DNA from: Alteromonas oceanisediminis
GTDB taxonomy: Bacteria; Pseudomonadota; Gammaproteobacteria; Enterobacterales; Alteromonadaceae
Direction: 5' to 3'
Assembly (NCBI RefSeq): GCF_018474025.1
Contig: NZ_JAHCTA010000008.1
Location: 1 to 64,000 of the forward strand
Length of the DNA stretch: 64,000 nucleotides
Positions 47,888 to 55,690 of this stretch are shown here, piece after piece. The notes beneath the pieces were generated by a model. The model was not told the origin of the DNA. It searched no databases and saw nothing but the letters and a program-made list of their open reading frames with translations. The translations under genes and the position numbers were made by a program. Each line of letters starts with the position of its first letter. Position 1 is the stretch's first letter.

Positions 47888-48688
47888 TTACTCACTGAGC
47901 AGTGCCGCCAGCATGGCGCGAACTTCCGTCGGCTCGAATGGTTTATCACACAAAGCATTCACACCCGTCTGCTGAATATTCGTCATATGTGCACTATCAG
48001 CGGCTTCAGAGGTGACCATGATGATCGGAATGTGGGTTGTTTCTGGGTTGAAGCGAATAAACTCAGAAAGCTCCCGACCGTCCATTTCAGGCATATTGTA
48101 GTCGGTCACGACAAGGTCGAATTGGTGATCTTTTATGTAGGTGAGGGCTTCAGCACCATTTTCAGCTTCTTTGATTTTGCGTAACCCCATACCTTCAAGT
48201 ACGCGGCGGATATGGTTGCGCGCTAAGCGACTGTCGTCGACTAATAAAACACGTACCTCATGGACATCAAAGAGGTCAAGATCCAGCTCATCGGTGTTGA
48301 TCAAATCCAAACTGGCGTTGAGCGCACGAGAGAGATGCAATGGCTCAAAGGGTTTGGGCAGAATGGCAGCAACCCCCGCCTGTTTAAATTCTTCCAGTTT
48401 GCTGAGTCGATTCTCGCTGGATACCAGCATAAAAGGCGTCGCCGCAAGTTCTTTATCCTGCTTGATTTTCTTGAGTAAGTCGAGTCCGGTGCCGTCTTCA
48501 AAATACATGGCACTGACAACCAAATCGGTGGGATGGTTCTTAAGTGCCGCCGCAGCTTCACCCACGGTAGACACCGCATCCACTGAATCGATATTCTCTT
48601 TCAACAATAACGAGGTGATGATTTTTCGCTGTGTGTCTGACGGTTCGACCAGCAGTATGCTTAGGTCAGAAAGGGAAAGTTTGTCCAT
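47888..48688 (-). CDS. double-receiver response regulator, first receiver degenerate
   Basis: The 266-residue protein consists of two CheY-like receiver domains and no output domain. The second (from about residue 143) is complete: LLVDDS, DLVVTDYNMPEMDG with the phosphoacceptor Asp, and KPFEP. In the first, the aligned segment is DLVVSAMYFEDG, with Ala where the Asp should be, and the acidic pair reads VEPS; Lys (PKPFEP) is kept. The first is therefore likely a pseudo-receiver. It is upstream of pheL-pheA but is probably a separate unit. Confidence 0.85.
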   Translation of the reverse strand: MDKLSLSDLSILLVEPSDTQRKIITSLLLKENIDSVDAVSTVGEAAAALKNHPTDLVVSAMYFEDGTGLDLLKKIKQDKELAATPFMLVSSENRLSKLEEFKQAGVAAILPKPFEPLHLSRALNASLDLINTDELDLDLFDVHEVRVLLVDDSRLARNHIRRVLEGMGLRKIKEAENGAEALTYIKDHQFDLVVTDYNMPEMDGRELSEFIRFNPETTHIPIIMVTSEAADSAHMTNIQQTGVNALCDKPFEPTEVRAMLAALLSE

Positions 48689-48738
48689 GATGTTCTCAAA
48701 TGTAATGACGGCGTAAGGGGGCTAGGATAGCAGTAGAG

Positions 48739-49059
48739 CTAGCCGCCTGCTAATTTTACTGTATAACCGAGTTTTTCAAGTTCACCTTTTAGCTTTTCGC
48801 GCACATCACCCTGAATCTCTATAGTGAAGTCTTTCACCGAGCCGCCACAACCACACTTCTTTTTTAACTCGCTACACAAATGTTTCAGCGCTTTTTCATC
48901 CAAGGGAAGTCCTTTGATGATCGACATCCCTTTGCCCTTACGCCCTTTCGTTTCCTTGTGGATCCGAACAATCCCGTCAGAAGTGGGCACCGGAGCTGGT
49001 GCCTTAGTTGGCGCTATACGGCCAGAATCGGTAGAGTAAACCAATCGACTATTTGACAT
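48739..49059 (-). CDS. yciH: YciH/SUI1-family translation factor-like protein
   Basis: The 106-residue protein has a C-terminal SUI1/eIF1 domain (GMSIIKGLPLDEKALKHLC; KKCGCGGSVKD; LEKLGYTVKLAGG). ATG 49059 has GGGGAG five bases upstream, so the longer frame is rejected. YciH can influence start-codon fidelity in vitro; its cellular role is uncertain. Confidence 0.9.
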   Translation of the reverse strand: MSNSRLVYSTDSGRIAPTKAPAPVPTSDGIVRIHKETKGRKGKGMSIIKGLPLDEKALKHLCSELKKKCGCGGSVKDFTIEIQGDVREKLKGELEKLGYTVKLAGG

Positions 49060-49170
49060 TTCTTCTCCCCGCTGCGGTTTCACGTAAAAACCCGTTTCAA
49101 TCGTTTTCGCTTAAGGTCATAATAAACCAAAGAAGTTTTGTATGTTAACCCAATCACAGGCGAAAACACG

Positions 49171-49476
49171 ATGGCTTTAGAAACGCAACTTTCAACGGAT
49201 GAGAAGCTACTGGTTATCAAAATGGACGATAAGTTCGATTTCGGTAAAGTACAGGATTTTCGAAAAGCCTATGCCGATCTTCCTGAGTCCGTCAACGTGG
49301 TTGAAGTTGATCTCGCTCACACTGAATACATGGATAGCTCCGCGTTGGGGATGCTGCTGAATATGCAAAAAGTGCTTAAAGACAGCGTTCCGACTATTCG
49401 GATTACACACTGTCGCCCTCAAGTGCTCAAAATACTCACCATTTCACGATTTGATAAAAAATTCGACATTAAGTAA
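49171..49476 (+). CDS. STAS-domain anti-sigma factor antagonist
   Basis: The 101-residue STAS protein has DLAHTEYMDSSALGMLLNM, where the Ser after Asp is the usual phosphorylation site of SpoIIAA/RsbV-type antagonists. ATG 49171 is supported by AGGCGA upstream. It lies 11 bases before a gene with phosphatase and kinase-like domains, forming a partner-switching pair. It probably sequesters an anti-sigma-type kinase when unphosphorylated. Confidence 0.88.
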   Translation: MALETQLSTDEKLLVIKMDDKFDFGKVQDFRKAYADLPESVNVVEVDLAHTEYMDSSALGMLLNMQKVLKDSVPTIRITHCRPQVLKILTISRFDKKFDIK

Positions 49477-49487
49477 GTCTGCCGGTT

Positions 49488-51131
49488 ATGAGAATATTGA
49501 TTGTTGATGATGAATCAATAAATCGGTTTTTACTGGTGCACATGCTGGAAGAAGATGGTCTGCTGGACGTCTACGAAGCGCGCTCAGGGCACGAAGCGAT
49601 TGTATTAGCCTCAAAAATCCAGCCTGACATTGTTTTGCTCGACGTGGTGATGCCCGATCTGAGCGGCTTTGATGTCGCCAGAGAATTGAAAAATACCAAC
49701 GATAACGTCTATCTGCCCATCATTTTTATCACTTCTTTAGATGATGAAGAAACCATTGCCAAATGTCTTGATGTTGGCGGTGATGACTTTGTATCGAAAC
49801 CGTTCAATAAGACGGTACTGCTGGCCAAAGTTAGAGCACACGCCAGAACCCGAGAACTGAGTAAAAAAGCTGAGTTACAGAACAAAGAATTAACCTATTT
49901 TCGTCATTCCATCGAGCGCGAACACGAAATTATTGAGCATATTTTTAGCCAGGCGATTGTTAACAATCCGCTGGTGACTCGGTATTTCGATTATCGACTC
50001 TTCCCCGCAGCGGAGTTCAGCGGCGACGTTTTTTTGTGTGAGGCCAGCCCGAACGGTGGGTTATACTTTTTGATTGGAGACTTCACCGGGCACGGGCTTG
50101 CATCGGCGATTGGTGCACTACCGGTGACCAAAGCTTTTCAGGCGATGGCCACGAAAGGTCTGTCTGTGTCTGAAATCGCGTCAACGCTTAACACGACGCT
50201 TGAAAGCCTTCTCCCGATCAATATGTTTTTTGCCGCCGCTATCGTTGAAGTCAGTGAGAACGGTTGTCGTTTGAATGTGTGGAATGGCGGCATGCCGAAT
50301 TTGTTGTTGCAGTCGCCCACCGGCGAACTGGTCACAAAATTTGGCTCCCAACACATGGCGCTGGGTATTTTACAAGCCGATGAGTTTGACGACAAAGACG
50401 AAGTATACTCAACGGAACCGGGTTCGCGTTTATTGGCTTTCACCGATGGATTGATAGAGATCACCAACGCTGAGGGAGAGATGTTTGGGGAAGAAGGGAT
50501 AGAGCGCTGGTTCGTGGGCAACCCCTCCGTGTCTGTTGAAGAATTGATGGCGCCGCTAAAGCAGTTTTTAGGCGGCAACGAACCACATGATGATATCACG
50601 TTAACCATGTTTACTTGTCAGGCGTTAACCTCTCTCAGGCGCAATCAACCTGTCACAGCACTCCCATTTTCAGTCAGCGCTACACTGCACCATAACGAAC
50701 TTAAGCAAGGCGAGGGCGTACAGCATTTTATTGAGCTTATCTGCAGTCAGCGCGGCTTATCCTGGATCCGCTCCGATCTATTTACCATACTCACCGAATT
50801 ATACAGCAATGCACTTGAGCATGGGGTACTCGGTATGGACTCCAGTATGAAACGCACCAGTGAAGGATTTATGGCGTACTACGAGCAGCGCGAACAGAAT
50901 CTGGCTGACCTACAGTCCGGCTATATTGAACTGCGTGCTGAATTTGATGTAGGGGAACGCCTTCTCACGGTGCACGTTACCGACAGCGGGGAAGGATTTG
51001 ACAGTCTAGCGTTAGAGAAAGTGCCTTCTGATGAAACCTACGGGCGCGGCATCAGTATGCTGAGGGAATTATGCGAAACACTGACGTTCATCGACAATGG
51101 CCGACATGCTGTCGCACGTATACCGGTCTAG
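49488..51131 (+). CDS. REC-PP2C-HATPase partner-switch regulator
   Basis: The 547-residue protein has a receiver domain (phosphoacceptor Asp52 in DIVLLDVVMPD), a SpoIIE/RsbU-type PP2C phosphatase (about 165-375, with FSGD, IGDFTGHG and PHDDITL) and an RsbW-type histidine-kinase-like ATPase (about 400-547, TELYSNALEHG and GRGISM). One polypeptide can thus both dephosphorylate and phosphorylate the STAS partner encoded just upstream, under receiver control. Similar modules control swimming/surface switching in Pseudomonas; the target here is unknown. Confidence 0.88.
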   Translation: MRILIVDDESINRFLLVHMLEEDGLLDVYEARSGHEAIVLASKIQPDIVLLDVVMPDLSGFDVARELKNTNDNVYLPIIFITSLDDEETIAKCLDVGGDDFVSKPFNKTVLLAKVRAHARTRELSKKAELQNKELTYFRHSIEREHEIIEHIFSQAIVNNPLVTRYFDYRLFPAAEFSGDVFLCEASPNGGLYFLIGDFTGHGLASAIGALPVTKAFQAMATKGLSVSEIASTLNTTLESLLPINMFFAAAIVEVSENGCRLNVWNGGMPNLLLQSPTGELVTKFGSQHMALGILQADEFDDKDEVYSTEPGSRLLAFTDGLIEITNAEGEMFGEEGIERWFVGNPSVSVEELMAPLKQFLGGNEPHDDITLTMFTCQALTSLRRNQPVTALPFSVSATLHHNELKQGEGVQHFIELICSQRGLSWIRSDLFTILTELYSNALEHGVLGMDSSMKRTSEGFMAYYEQREQNLADLQSGYIELRAEFDVGERLLTVHVTDSGEGFDSLALEKVPSDETYGRGISMLRELCETLTFIDNGRHAVARIPV

Positions 51132-51156
51132 ATGAGGTTGCCTATTGCGTTTAATG

Positions 51157-51179
51157 TAATTGAGAATTATTATCAATAA
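51157..51179 (+). promoter_or_regulatory. Fur box upstream of the iron ABC operon
   Basis: TGAGAATTATTATCA (51161-51175) matches the 7-1-7 Fur motif TGATAATNATTATCA with one mismatch. It lies 30 bases before the start of the iron-binding protein gene, so iron repression is expected. Confidence 0.85.
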
Positions 51180-51204
51180 AACATTTTCAAAAAAGGGCTT
51201 TGTT

Positions 51205-52236
51205 ATGAAATTAATCTCCATGTTACTTGTTGCAACGACTACCTTATCCGGGTTTGCGGCTAGCAATGCGGTGGCGCAGTCAGATGAGGTCGTTAACGTG
51301 TACTCCGCGCGTAAAGAAGCGCTGATTAAACCGCTCCTAGATCAGTTCACTGAATCCACTGGAATCGAAGTGAATCTGGTCACCGGTAATGCAGACGCAT
51401 TAATCTCGCGCATGCAGTCTGAAGGGCAATTTAGCCCAGTGGATATCTTGCTCACCACAGATGCAGGGCGTCTGGTGCGCGCACAGGAGGCGGGTTTGAC
51501 ACAGGCGATACAGCTTGATGTGTTAACACAGGGAGTGCCTGCGCACCTGCGCGATGAAGCGGGTCATTGGTACGCGCTAACCAAGCGCGCACGACCATTG
51601 ATGATTAATCCGAATAAAGTTGATAAGGCTGATCTCACGAGTATTTTTGATTTGGCTAAGCCACACTATAAAGACCAGATTTGTGTGCGGTCATCGAGCA
51701 ATATTTATAATCAATCTATGGTTGCCGCCTTGGTGCTCGATGCAGGCAAAGACAAAGTGGAAAATTGGGCGGAGGCCGTTGTTGACAATATGGCACGCAG
51801 TCCGAAAGGGGGCGACCGTGATCAAATCAAGGCTGTTGCCGCGGGTCAGTGCTCCATTGCCATCGCCAATACCTATTATTTGGCAGGCATGTTGAGCTCA
51901 GATGATCCCACTGAAAAAGCGCAGGCAGAGCAAGTCGAAGTGGTGTGGACGGATCAGGACAGCTTTGGCACCCACATTAATATATCCGGTGCCGCTGTGG
52001 CTAAGCACGCGCCCAACAAAGACGCCGCACTTCAATTAATGGCGTTTATGATTACGCCAGAAAGCCAACAGTGGTATGCGCAGCAAAATCACGAATACCC
52101 AGTGCTCGAGGGAGTAGAGTGGAGCCCACTAATGCAGGCATTTGGTGAGTTTAAGCCACAATCTGTTTCGTTGAAGGCGGTAGGTAAAGGAAATGCGCAA
52201 GCATTGATGTTAATGGACCGCGCCGGTTGGAAATAA
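51205..52236 (+). CDS. fbpA: ferric iron ABC transporter, periplasmic binding protein
   Basis: The 343-residue binding protein has a signal peptide (MKLISMLLVATTTLSGFAAS) and the class-defining start of the mature domain, VVNVYSARKEALIKPLLDQF. Tyr residues in IANTYYLAGM probably help bind Fe3+, as in FbpA/FutA. ATG 51205 is preferred over the frame start at 51160, since this puts the signal peptide at the N terminus. It is followed by the permease and ATPase genes and preceded by a Fur box. Confidence 0.93.
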   Translation: MKLISMLLVATTTLSGFAASNAVAQSDEVVNVYSARKEALIKPLLDQFTESTGIEVNLVTGNADALISRMQSEGQFSPVDILLTTDAGRLVRAQEAGLTQAIQLDVLTQGVPAHLRDEAGHWYALTKRARPLMINPNKVDKADLTSIFDLAKPHYKDQICVRSSSNIYNQSMVAALVLDAGKDKVENWAEAVVDNMARSPKGGDRDQIKAVAAGQCSIAIANTYYLAGMLSSDDPTEKAQAEQVEVVWTDQDSFGTHINISGAAVAKHAPNKDAALQLMAFMITPESQQWYAQQNHEYPVLEGVEWSPLMQAFGEFKPQSVSLKAVGKGNAQALMLMDRAGWK

Positions 52237-53849
52237 GTGTTTGGCGAGGTTCTCTTCTTTTAATCAGTGCGGTGCTTTGTGCGCCGCTACTGATCGTCGT
52301 TTCTCACCTTTTTATTCCTGAAGTCAGCGCGTGGCAGCATTTACGCTCCACAGTGCTTGCTGATTACGTCGCCAACAGTCTTACTTTAACGCTTGGCGTT
52401 GGAATAGGTACTTTACTCATCGGTAGTGTGACGGCCTGGTGCATGACGCATTACGAATTTGCTGCCCGGCGTATTTTACGTTGGTCATTGTTGCTCCCTT
52501 TGGCTATGCCTGCATACATCATCGCGTATACATACACAGGAATGCTAGATGTTGCGGGCCCCGTGCAACAGCTTCTGCGCGAGTGGTTCAACGTCAATTA
52601 CGGCGACTATTACTTCCCAGAAATTCGCAGCTTACCTGCGGCTATCCTGTTAATGTCGTTGGTGCTGTATCCCTACGTGTATATCTTAGCGCGAACGGCT
52701 TTCAGTGAGCAGTCACAACGTATGCGGGAAGTGTCATCATTACATGGTCGCACCAGTGCCAGTCACTTTTGGCAGGTCAGCCTGCCGCTGGCGCGCCCTG
52801 CGCTATTCACCGGTGCGGCACTGGCAATGATGGAAGCTTTGGCTGACTACGGCACCGTTCACTATTTCGGTATTAATACGTTCACTACGGGCATTTTTCG
52901 CTCCTGGTACGCAATGGGAAATCGCAATGTTGCCACCCAGCTTGCGGCGATCTTGTGCTTGTTTGTGCTGCTGGTATTAGTCTTCGAGCAGCACAGTCGG
53001 CAAAAATTACGTTTTTATCAACAAGGCGCAAAACAACAGTCGAATCAGCGTGACGCGTTGGTTGGTTGGAAAAGTGCGCTGGTGTCATTTCTGTGCGCGC
53101 TGCCGGTGATATTGGGTTTTGTTATTCCCGTTGTGCAATTGCTGTGGTGGTCAGCCAGTCAATATGAACAGCTGTGGGCCAGAGACTTTGTAGACTTGAT
53201 CACCACCACGTTTTCGCTGGGCATCTTGACCGCTGTACTGGTCGTTGTTATCGCTATTGTATTCAGCTATCAACAACGCTGGAGTGCGTCCAGTTTGAGC
53301 CGGTGGCAGTTGCGTCTGTTAAGCCTTGGCTATGCGATCCCCGGTATGGTTATCGCGGTAGGTGTTTTAATCATGTTAGGGTGGGGCGATGCTCAACTTA
53401 ATCACCTTAGCCATACTTTAACCGGCGACTATGTTGGGCTTGTTCTTTCTGGTACAGCCGTCGCTTTGATCCTCGCTTACTGTATACGATTTTTGAGCAT
53501 CGCCTTGCAAAACACGGAATCAGGTATGATGCGTATCTCACCCGCTATTGATGATGCTGCCAGCACGCTGGGTGCGGGTAAATTTCGCCTTCTGGCAAAA
53601 ATTCATACCCCTTTGTTGCGCGCCAGTGTTATCAGTGCCGCGCTGCTGGTCTTTGTGGACGTGCTTAAAGAATTGCCCGCCACGTTAGTATTGCGGCCAT
53701 TTAACGTGAATACGCTCGCCGTGCGAGCCTATGAGTTGGCGTCAGACGAGCGCTTAATTGACGCCGCACTGCCAGCCATTACTATCGTGTTGGTTGGGCT
53801 TATCCCCATCGTTGTATTAACCAAAGCGCTGGACAAAGGATACTCTTGA
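52227..53849 (+). CDS. fbpB: ferric iron ABC transporter, permease
   Basis: The 540-residue fused permease has two binding-protein-dependent transport domains (about 45-250 and 320-530) and about 12 helices, as in FbpB/SfuB. The EAA-like loop SLHGRTSASHFWQVSLPLAR marks the first half and STLGAGKFRLLAKIHTPLLR the second. TTG 52227 is the best start, overlapping fbpA by ten bases; no in-frame ATG fits. Confidence 0.92.
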   Translation: MEISVWRGSLLLISAVLCAPLLIVVSHLFIPEVSAWQHLRSTVLADYVANSLTLTLGVGIGTLLIGSVTAWCMTHYEFAARRILRWSLLLPLAMPAYIIAYTYTGMLDVAGPVQQLLREWFNVNYGDYYFPEIRSLPAAILLMSLVLYPYVYILARTAFSEQSQRMREVSSLHGRTSASHFWQVSLPLARPALFTGAALAMMEALADYGTVHYFGINTFTTGIFRSWYAMGNRNVATQLAAILCLFVLLVLVFEQHSRQKLRFYQQGAKQQSNQRDALVGWKSALVSFLCALPVILGFVIPVVQLLWWSASQYEQLWARDFVDLITTTFSLGILTAVLVVVIAIVFSYQQRWSASSLSRWQLRLLSLGYAIPGMVIAVGVLIMLGWGDAQLNHLSHTLTGDYVGLVLSGTAVALILAYCIRFLSIALQNTESGMMRISPAIDDAASTLGAGKFRLLAKIHTPLLRASVISAALLVFVDVLKELPATLVLRPFNVNTLAVRAYELASDERLIDAALPAITIVLVGLIPIVVLTKALDKGYS

Positions 53850-53850
53850 T

Positions 53851-54939
53851 ATGCTTGAAGTAAAATCACTCACGGTGGGCTATGCTAAAACCGTCGCACC
53901 AGTGATTGAAGACGTAAACTTTTCCCTCGCGCGTGGAGAAATTGGGTGTCTGCTAGGGCCCTCTGGCTGTGGTAAAACCACGGTGCTACGCACCATTGCT
54001 GGGTTTGAAAAGCCTCGGCAAGGAAGTATTCTGGTGAACCACGAAGTGGTCAGCGACCCTAAACGATGCAAGCCAGTCGCGCAGCGGCAAATCGGCATGG
54101 TATTTCAGGATTTTGCGCTGTTTCCACACCTGACGGTTGCGCAGAATATTGCATTTGGATTGCGCCATTTAGACACGACTGCGAGAGCGGCGCGCGTAGA
54201 AGAGTGCCTTGCCTTAGTCAACCTGACATCACATGCTCAGAATTTCCCTCATCAATTGTCCGGTGGGCAGCAGCAAAGGGTTGCCCTCGCGCGGGCGTTA
54301 GCGCCAGAGCCTGAGGTGATCCTGTTCGATGAACCGTTTTCAAGCTTAGACACTCGGTTGCGTGAACAGCTAGCAGGGGAAATTCGCAGACTGTTAAAAC
54401 AGGTCAACACCACCGCGATTATTGTCACGCACGATCATCATGAAGCGTTTGCAATTGCTGACAAGATTGCTGTTCTGGAAGGGGGGAAAATGCATCAGTG
54501 GGGCACGGCCTATGAGCTATACCATGAGCCGTCGACTTCATTTGTTGCGCGCTTTATTGGAGAGGGTGTTTTTCTGCAAGCGATATTGAGCGAGGGGGGA
54601 TTCATTCATACCGCGATTGGCGACTTTAATGCCAGCGAAGCGTATTTTTGTGAGGGGAGCCAACACCGCAACGTCGGCGAGCAACTGCAATTGCTAGTGC
54701 GTCCTGATGATATCCTTCACGATGACAGCAGCCCGTTCAAAGCGCTGGTGGTAAATCGCATCTTTCGCGGTGCCCATATTCTTTACACCCTAGAATTATT
54801 GACCGAGACTAATCGTGATAAACCGGTTCCAGCTCAACGGGTGTTATGCCTTGCACCCAGTCACCACGACCACAACGTGGGTGAATACTTCGGTATTCGC
54901 TTAGCGCTGGAACACATGATGTTGTTTCCCAACAACTAA
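53851..54939 (+). CDS. fbpC: ferric iron ABC transporter, ATP-binding protein
   Basis: The 362-residue ABC ATPase has Walker A GPSGCGKTT, Q-loop MVFQDFALFPH, signature LSGGQQQR, Walker B VILFDEP and the switch His in VTHDHHEA. A C-terminal regulatory (TOBE-like) domain is present from about 240. It completes the fbpABC operon, one base after the permease stop. Confidence 0.93.
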   Translation: MLEVKSLTVGYAKTVAPVIEDVNFSLARGEIGCLLGPSGCGKTTVLRTIAGFEKPRQGSILVNHEVVSDPKRCKPVAQRQIGMVFQDFALFPHLTVAQNIAFGLRHLDTTARAARVEECLALVNLTSHAQNFPHQLSGGQQQRVALARALAPEPEVILFDEPFSSLDTRLREQLAGEIRRLLKQVNTTAIIVTHDHHEAFAIADKIAVLEGGKMHQWGTAYELYHEPSTSFVARFIGEGVFLQAILSEGGFIHTAIGDFNASEAYFCEGSQHRNVGEQLQLLVRPDDILHDDSSPFKALVVNRIFRGAHILYTLELLTETNRDKPVPAQRVLCLAPSHHDHNVGEYFGIRLALEHMMLFPNN

Positions 54940-54985
54940 AAAAAGCTCCGCTGCAAATCAGGACCCGTCGATCGGCAGCGAAGCT
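54938..54985 (-). terminator. intrinsic terminator of the candidate small RNA
   Basis: Read on minus: AGCTTCGCTGC (54985-54975), a 20-base loop, GCAGCGGAGCT (54954-54944), then TTTTTTT. The stem is 11 pairs with one G-T wobble. On the plus strand there is no T-run, so it belongs to the minus strand. Confidence 0.7.
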
Positions 54986-55094
54986 TAAGCTCCATCGAAA
55001 TGGAGCGCTGATACATCTGTCAGGACCAGTGGAGACAATACCAGCGATTGTGAAAATTTCATCAACTCACGCGTACGCCGTGTGCGTTAATGAG
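54938..55094 (-). ncRNA. candidate Fur-regulated small RNA (RyhB-like role)
   Basis: A complete minus-strand unit occupies the gap after fbpC. A Fur box overlaps a promoter (TTGATT 55123-55128, 17 bases, TTTACT 55100-55105), and the predicted start is near 55093. The RNA would be about 155 nt with a 5' hairpin, a single-stranded centre, a hairpin GCTCCAT/ATGGAGC (54989-55006) and an intrinsic terminator. A 25-codon ORF (ATG at 55062, stop at 54985) begins MKFSQSLVLSPLVLTD, so a small-peptide or dual role is possible. I could not match it to known RyhB or PrrF by eye. The gene call rests on architecture only. Confidence 0.5.
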
Positions 55095-55099
55095 TGGCT

Positions 55100-55135
55100 A
55101 GTAAAACATGAATGCAAATGGGAATCAATATCATT
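55100..55135 (-). promoter_or_regulatory. Fur box and promoter of the candidate small RNA
   Basis: On minus, GTTAATGATATTGATTCCC agrees with the 19-base Fur consensus at 14 of 19 positions (11 of 14 in the 7-1-7 form). It overlaps the -35 hexamer TTGATT; the -10 TTTACT is 17 bases on. This geometry is what an iron-repressed promoter needs. Confidence 0.55.
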
Positions 55136-55207
55136 AACAAATAAAATTCAATTTTATATCGACTGAAAATAACCTCAGGTTTGGTTCGACACCGAGCAAG
55201 CGGCTGG

Positions 55208-55213
55208 TATACT
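55208..55213 (+). promoter_or_regulatory. candidate -10 box for the TerB-like/GGDEF-EAL operon
   Basis: TATACT at 55208-55213 lies 30 bases before the TerB-like start codon. The -35 partner (TTCGAC, 17 bases upstream) is poor, so the promoter is tentative. Confidence 0.4.
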
Positions 55214-55243
55214 GCGATCTTATCTGCCGAGGAGAGGGCTCTC

Positions 55244-55690
55244 ATGATTAAGCAGTTTCTTGATTTTTTTAAACATTCCTCAGAAAACCCCGACAACGTC
55301 GAGCACACGTTGGAACTCGCAACGGCTGCGTTGTTGTTTGAAGTGGCGCGCGCCGATGATCAAATCGATAACCGCGAGCAATCTGCGATTAGAGACATGT
55401 TGCAGTCGCAATTCTCGTTGTCAGCAGAAGAACTGGACGCACTGACTGAAACCGGAAAATCCAACGCTAAAGAGGCCGTGGATTTAATTCAGTTCACGCG
55501 TGTTTTAAAAGAGCAGTATTCATCAGAACAACGAACCGCGCTGATGACTCGCTTGTGGCAAGTCGCTTTTATCGACAACGACTTAAATAAATACGAAGAA
55601 TCCACCATCCGACAGATTGCGGATCTTCTCTATGTGCCTCACAGTGTATTCATTAAAACCAAGCTTAATGTAAAGGCTCAACAGGAATAA
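55244..55690 (+). CDS. TerB-like helical protein
   Basis: The 148-residue protein has the TerB/DjlA-N type motif LLFEVARADDQIDNREQSAIR, then AFIDNDLNKYEESTIRQIAD, both with conserved acidic loop residues that can hold a metal ion. ATG 55244 has GAGGAGAGGG upstream. The family is named after tellurite resistance but is widespread, and its role here is unknown. Its stop overlaps the start of the GGDEF-EAL gene by one base, so the two are made together. Confidence 0.85.
   Translation: MIKQFLDFFKHSSENPDNVEHTLELATAALLFEVARADDQIDNREQSAIRDMLQSQFSLSAEELDALTETGKSNAKEAVDLIQFTRVLKEQYSSEQRTALMTRLWQVAFIDNDLNKYEESTIRQIADLLYVPHSVFIKTKLNVKAQQE

Noticed and set aside
48141-48716. 191-codon plus-strand frame opposite the double-receiver gene
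   Set aside because: The opposite strand encodes two recognisable receivers; this frame has Ser/Leu-rich shadow composition.
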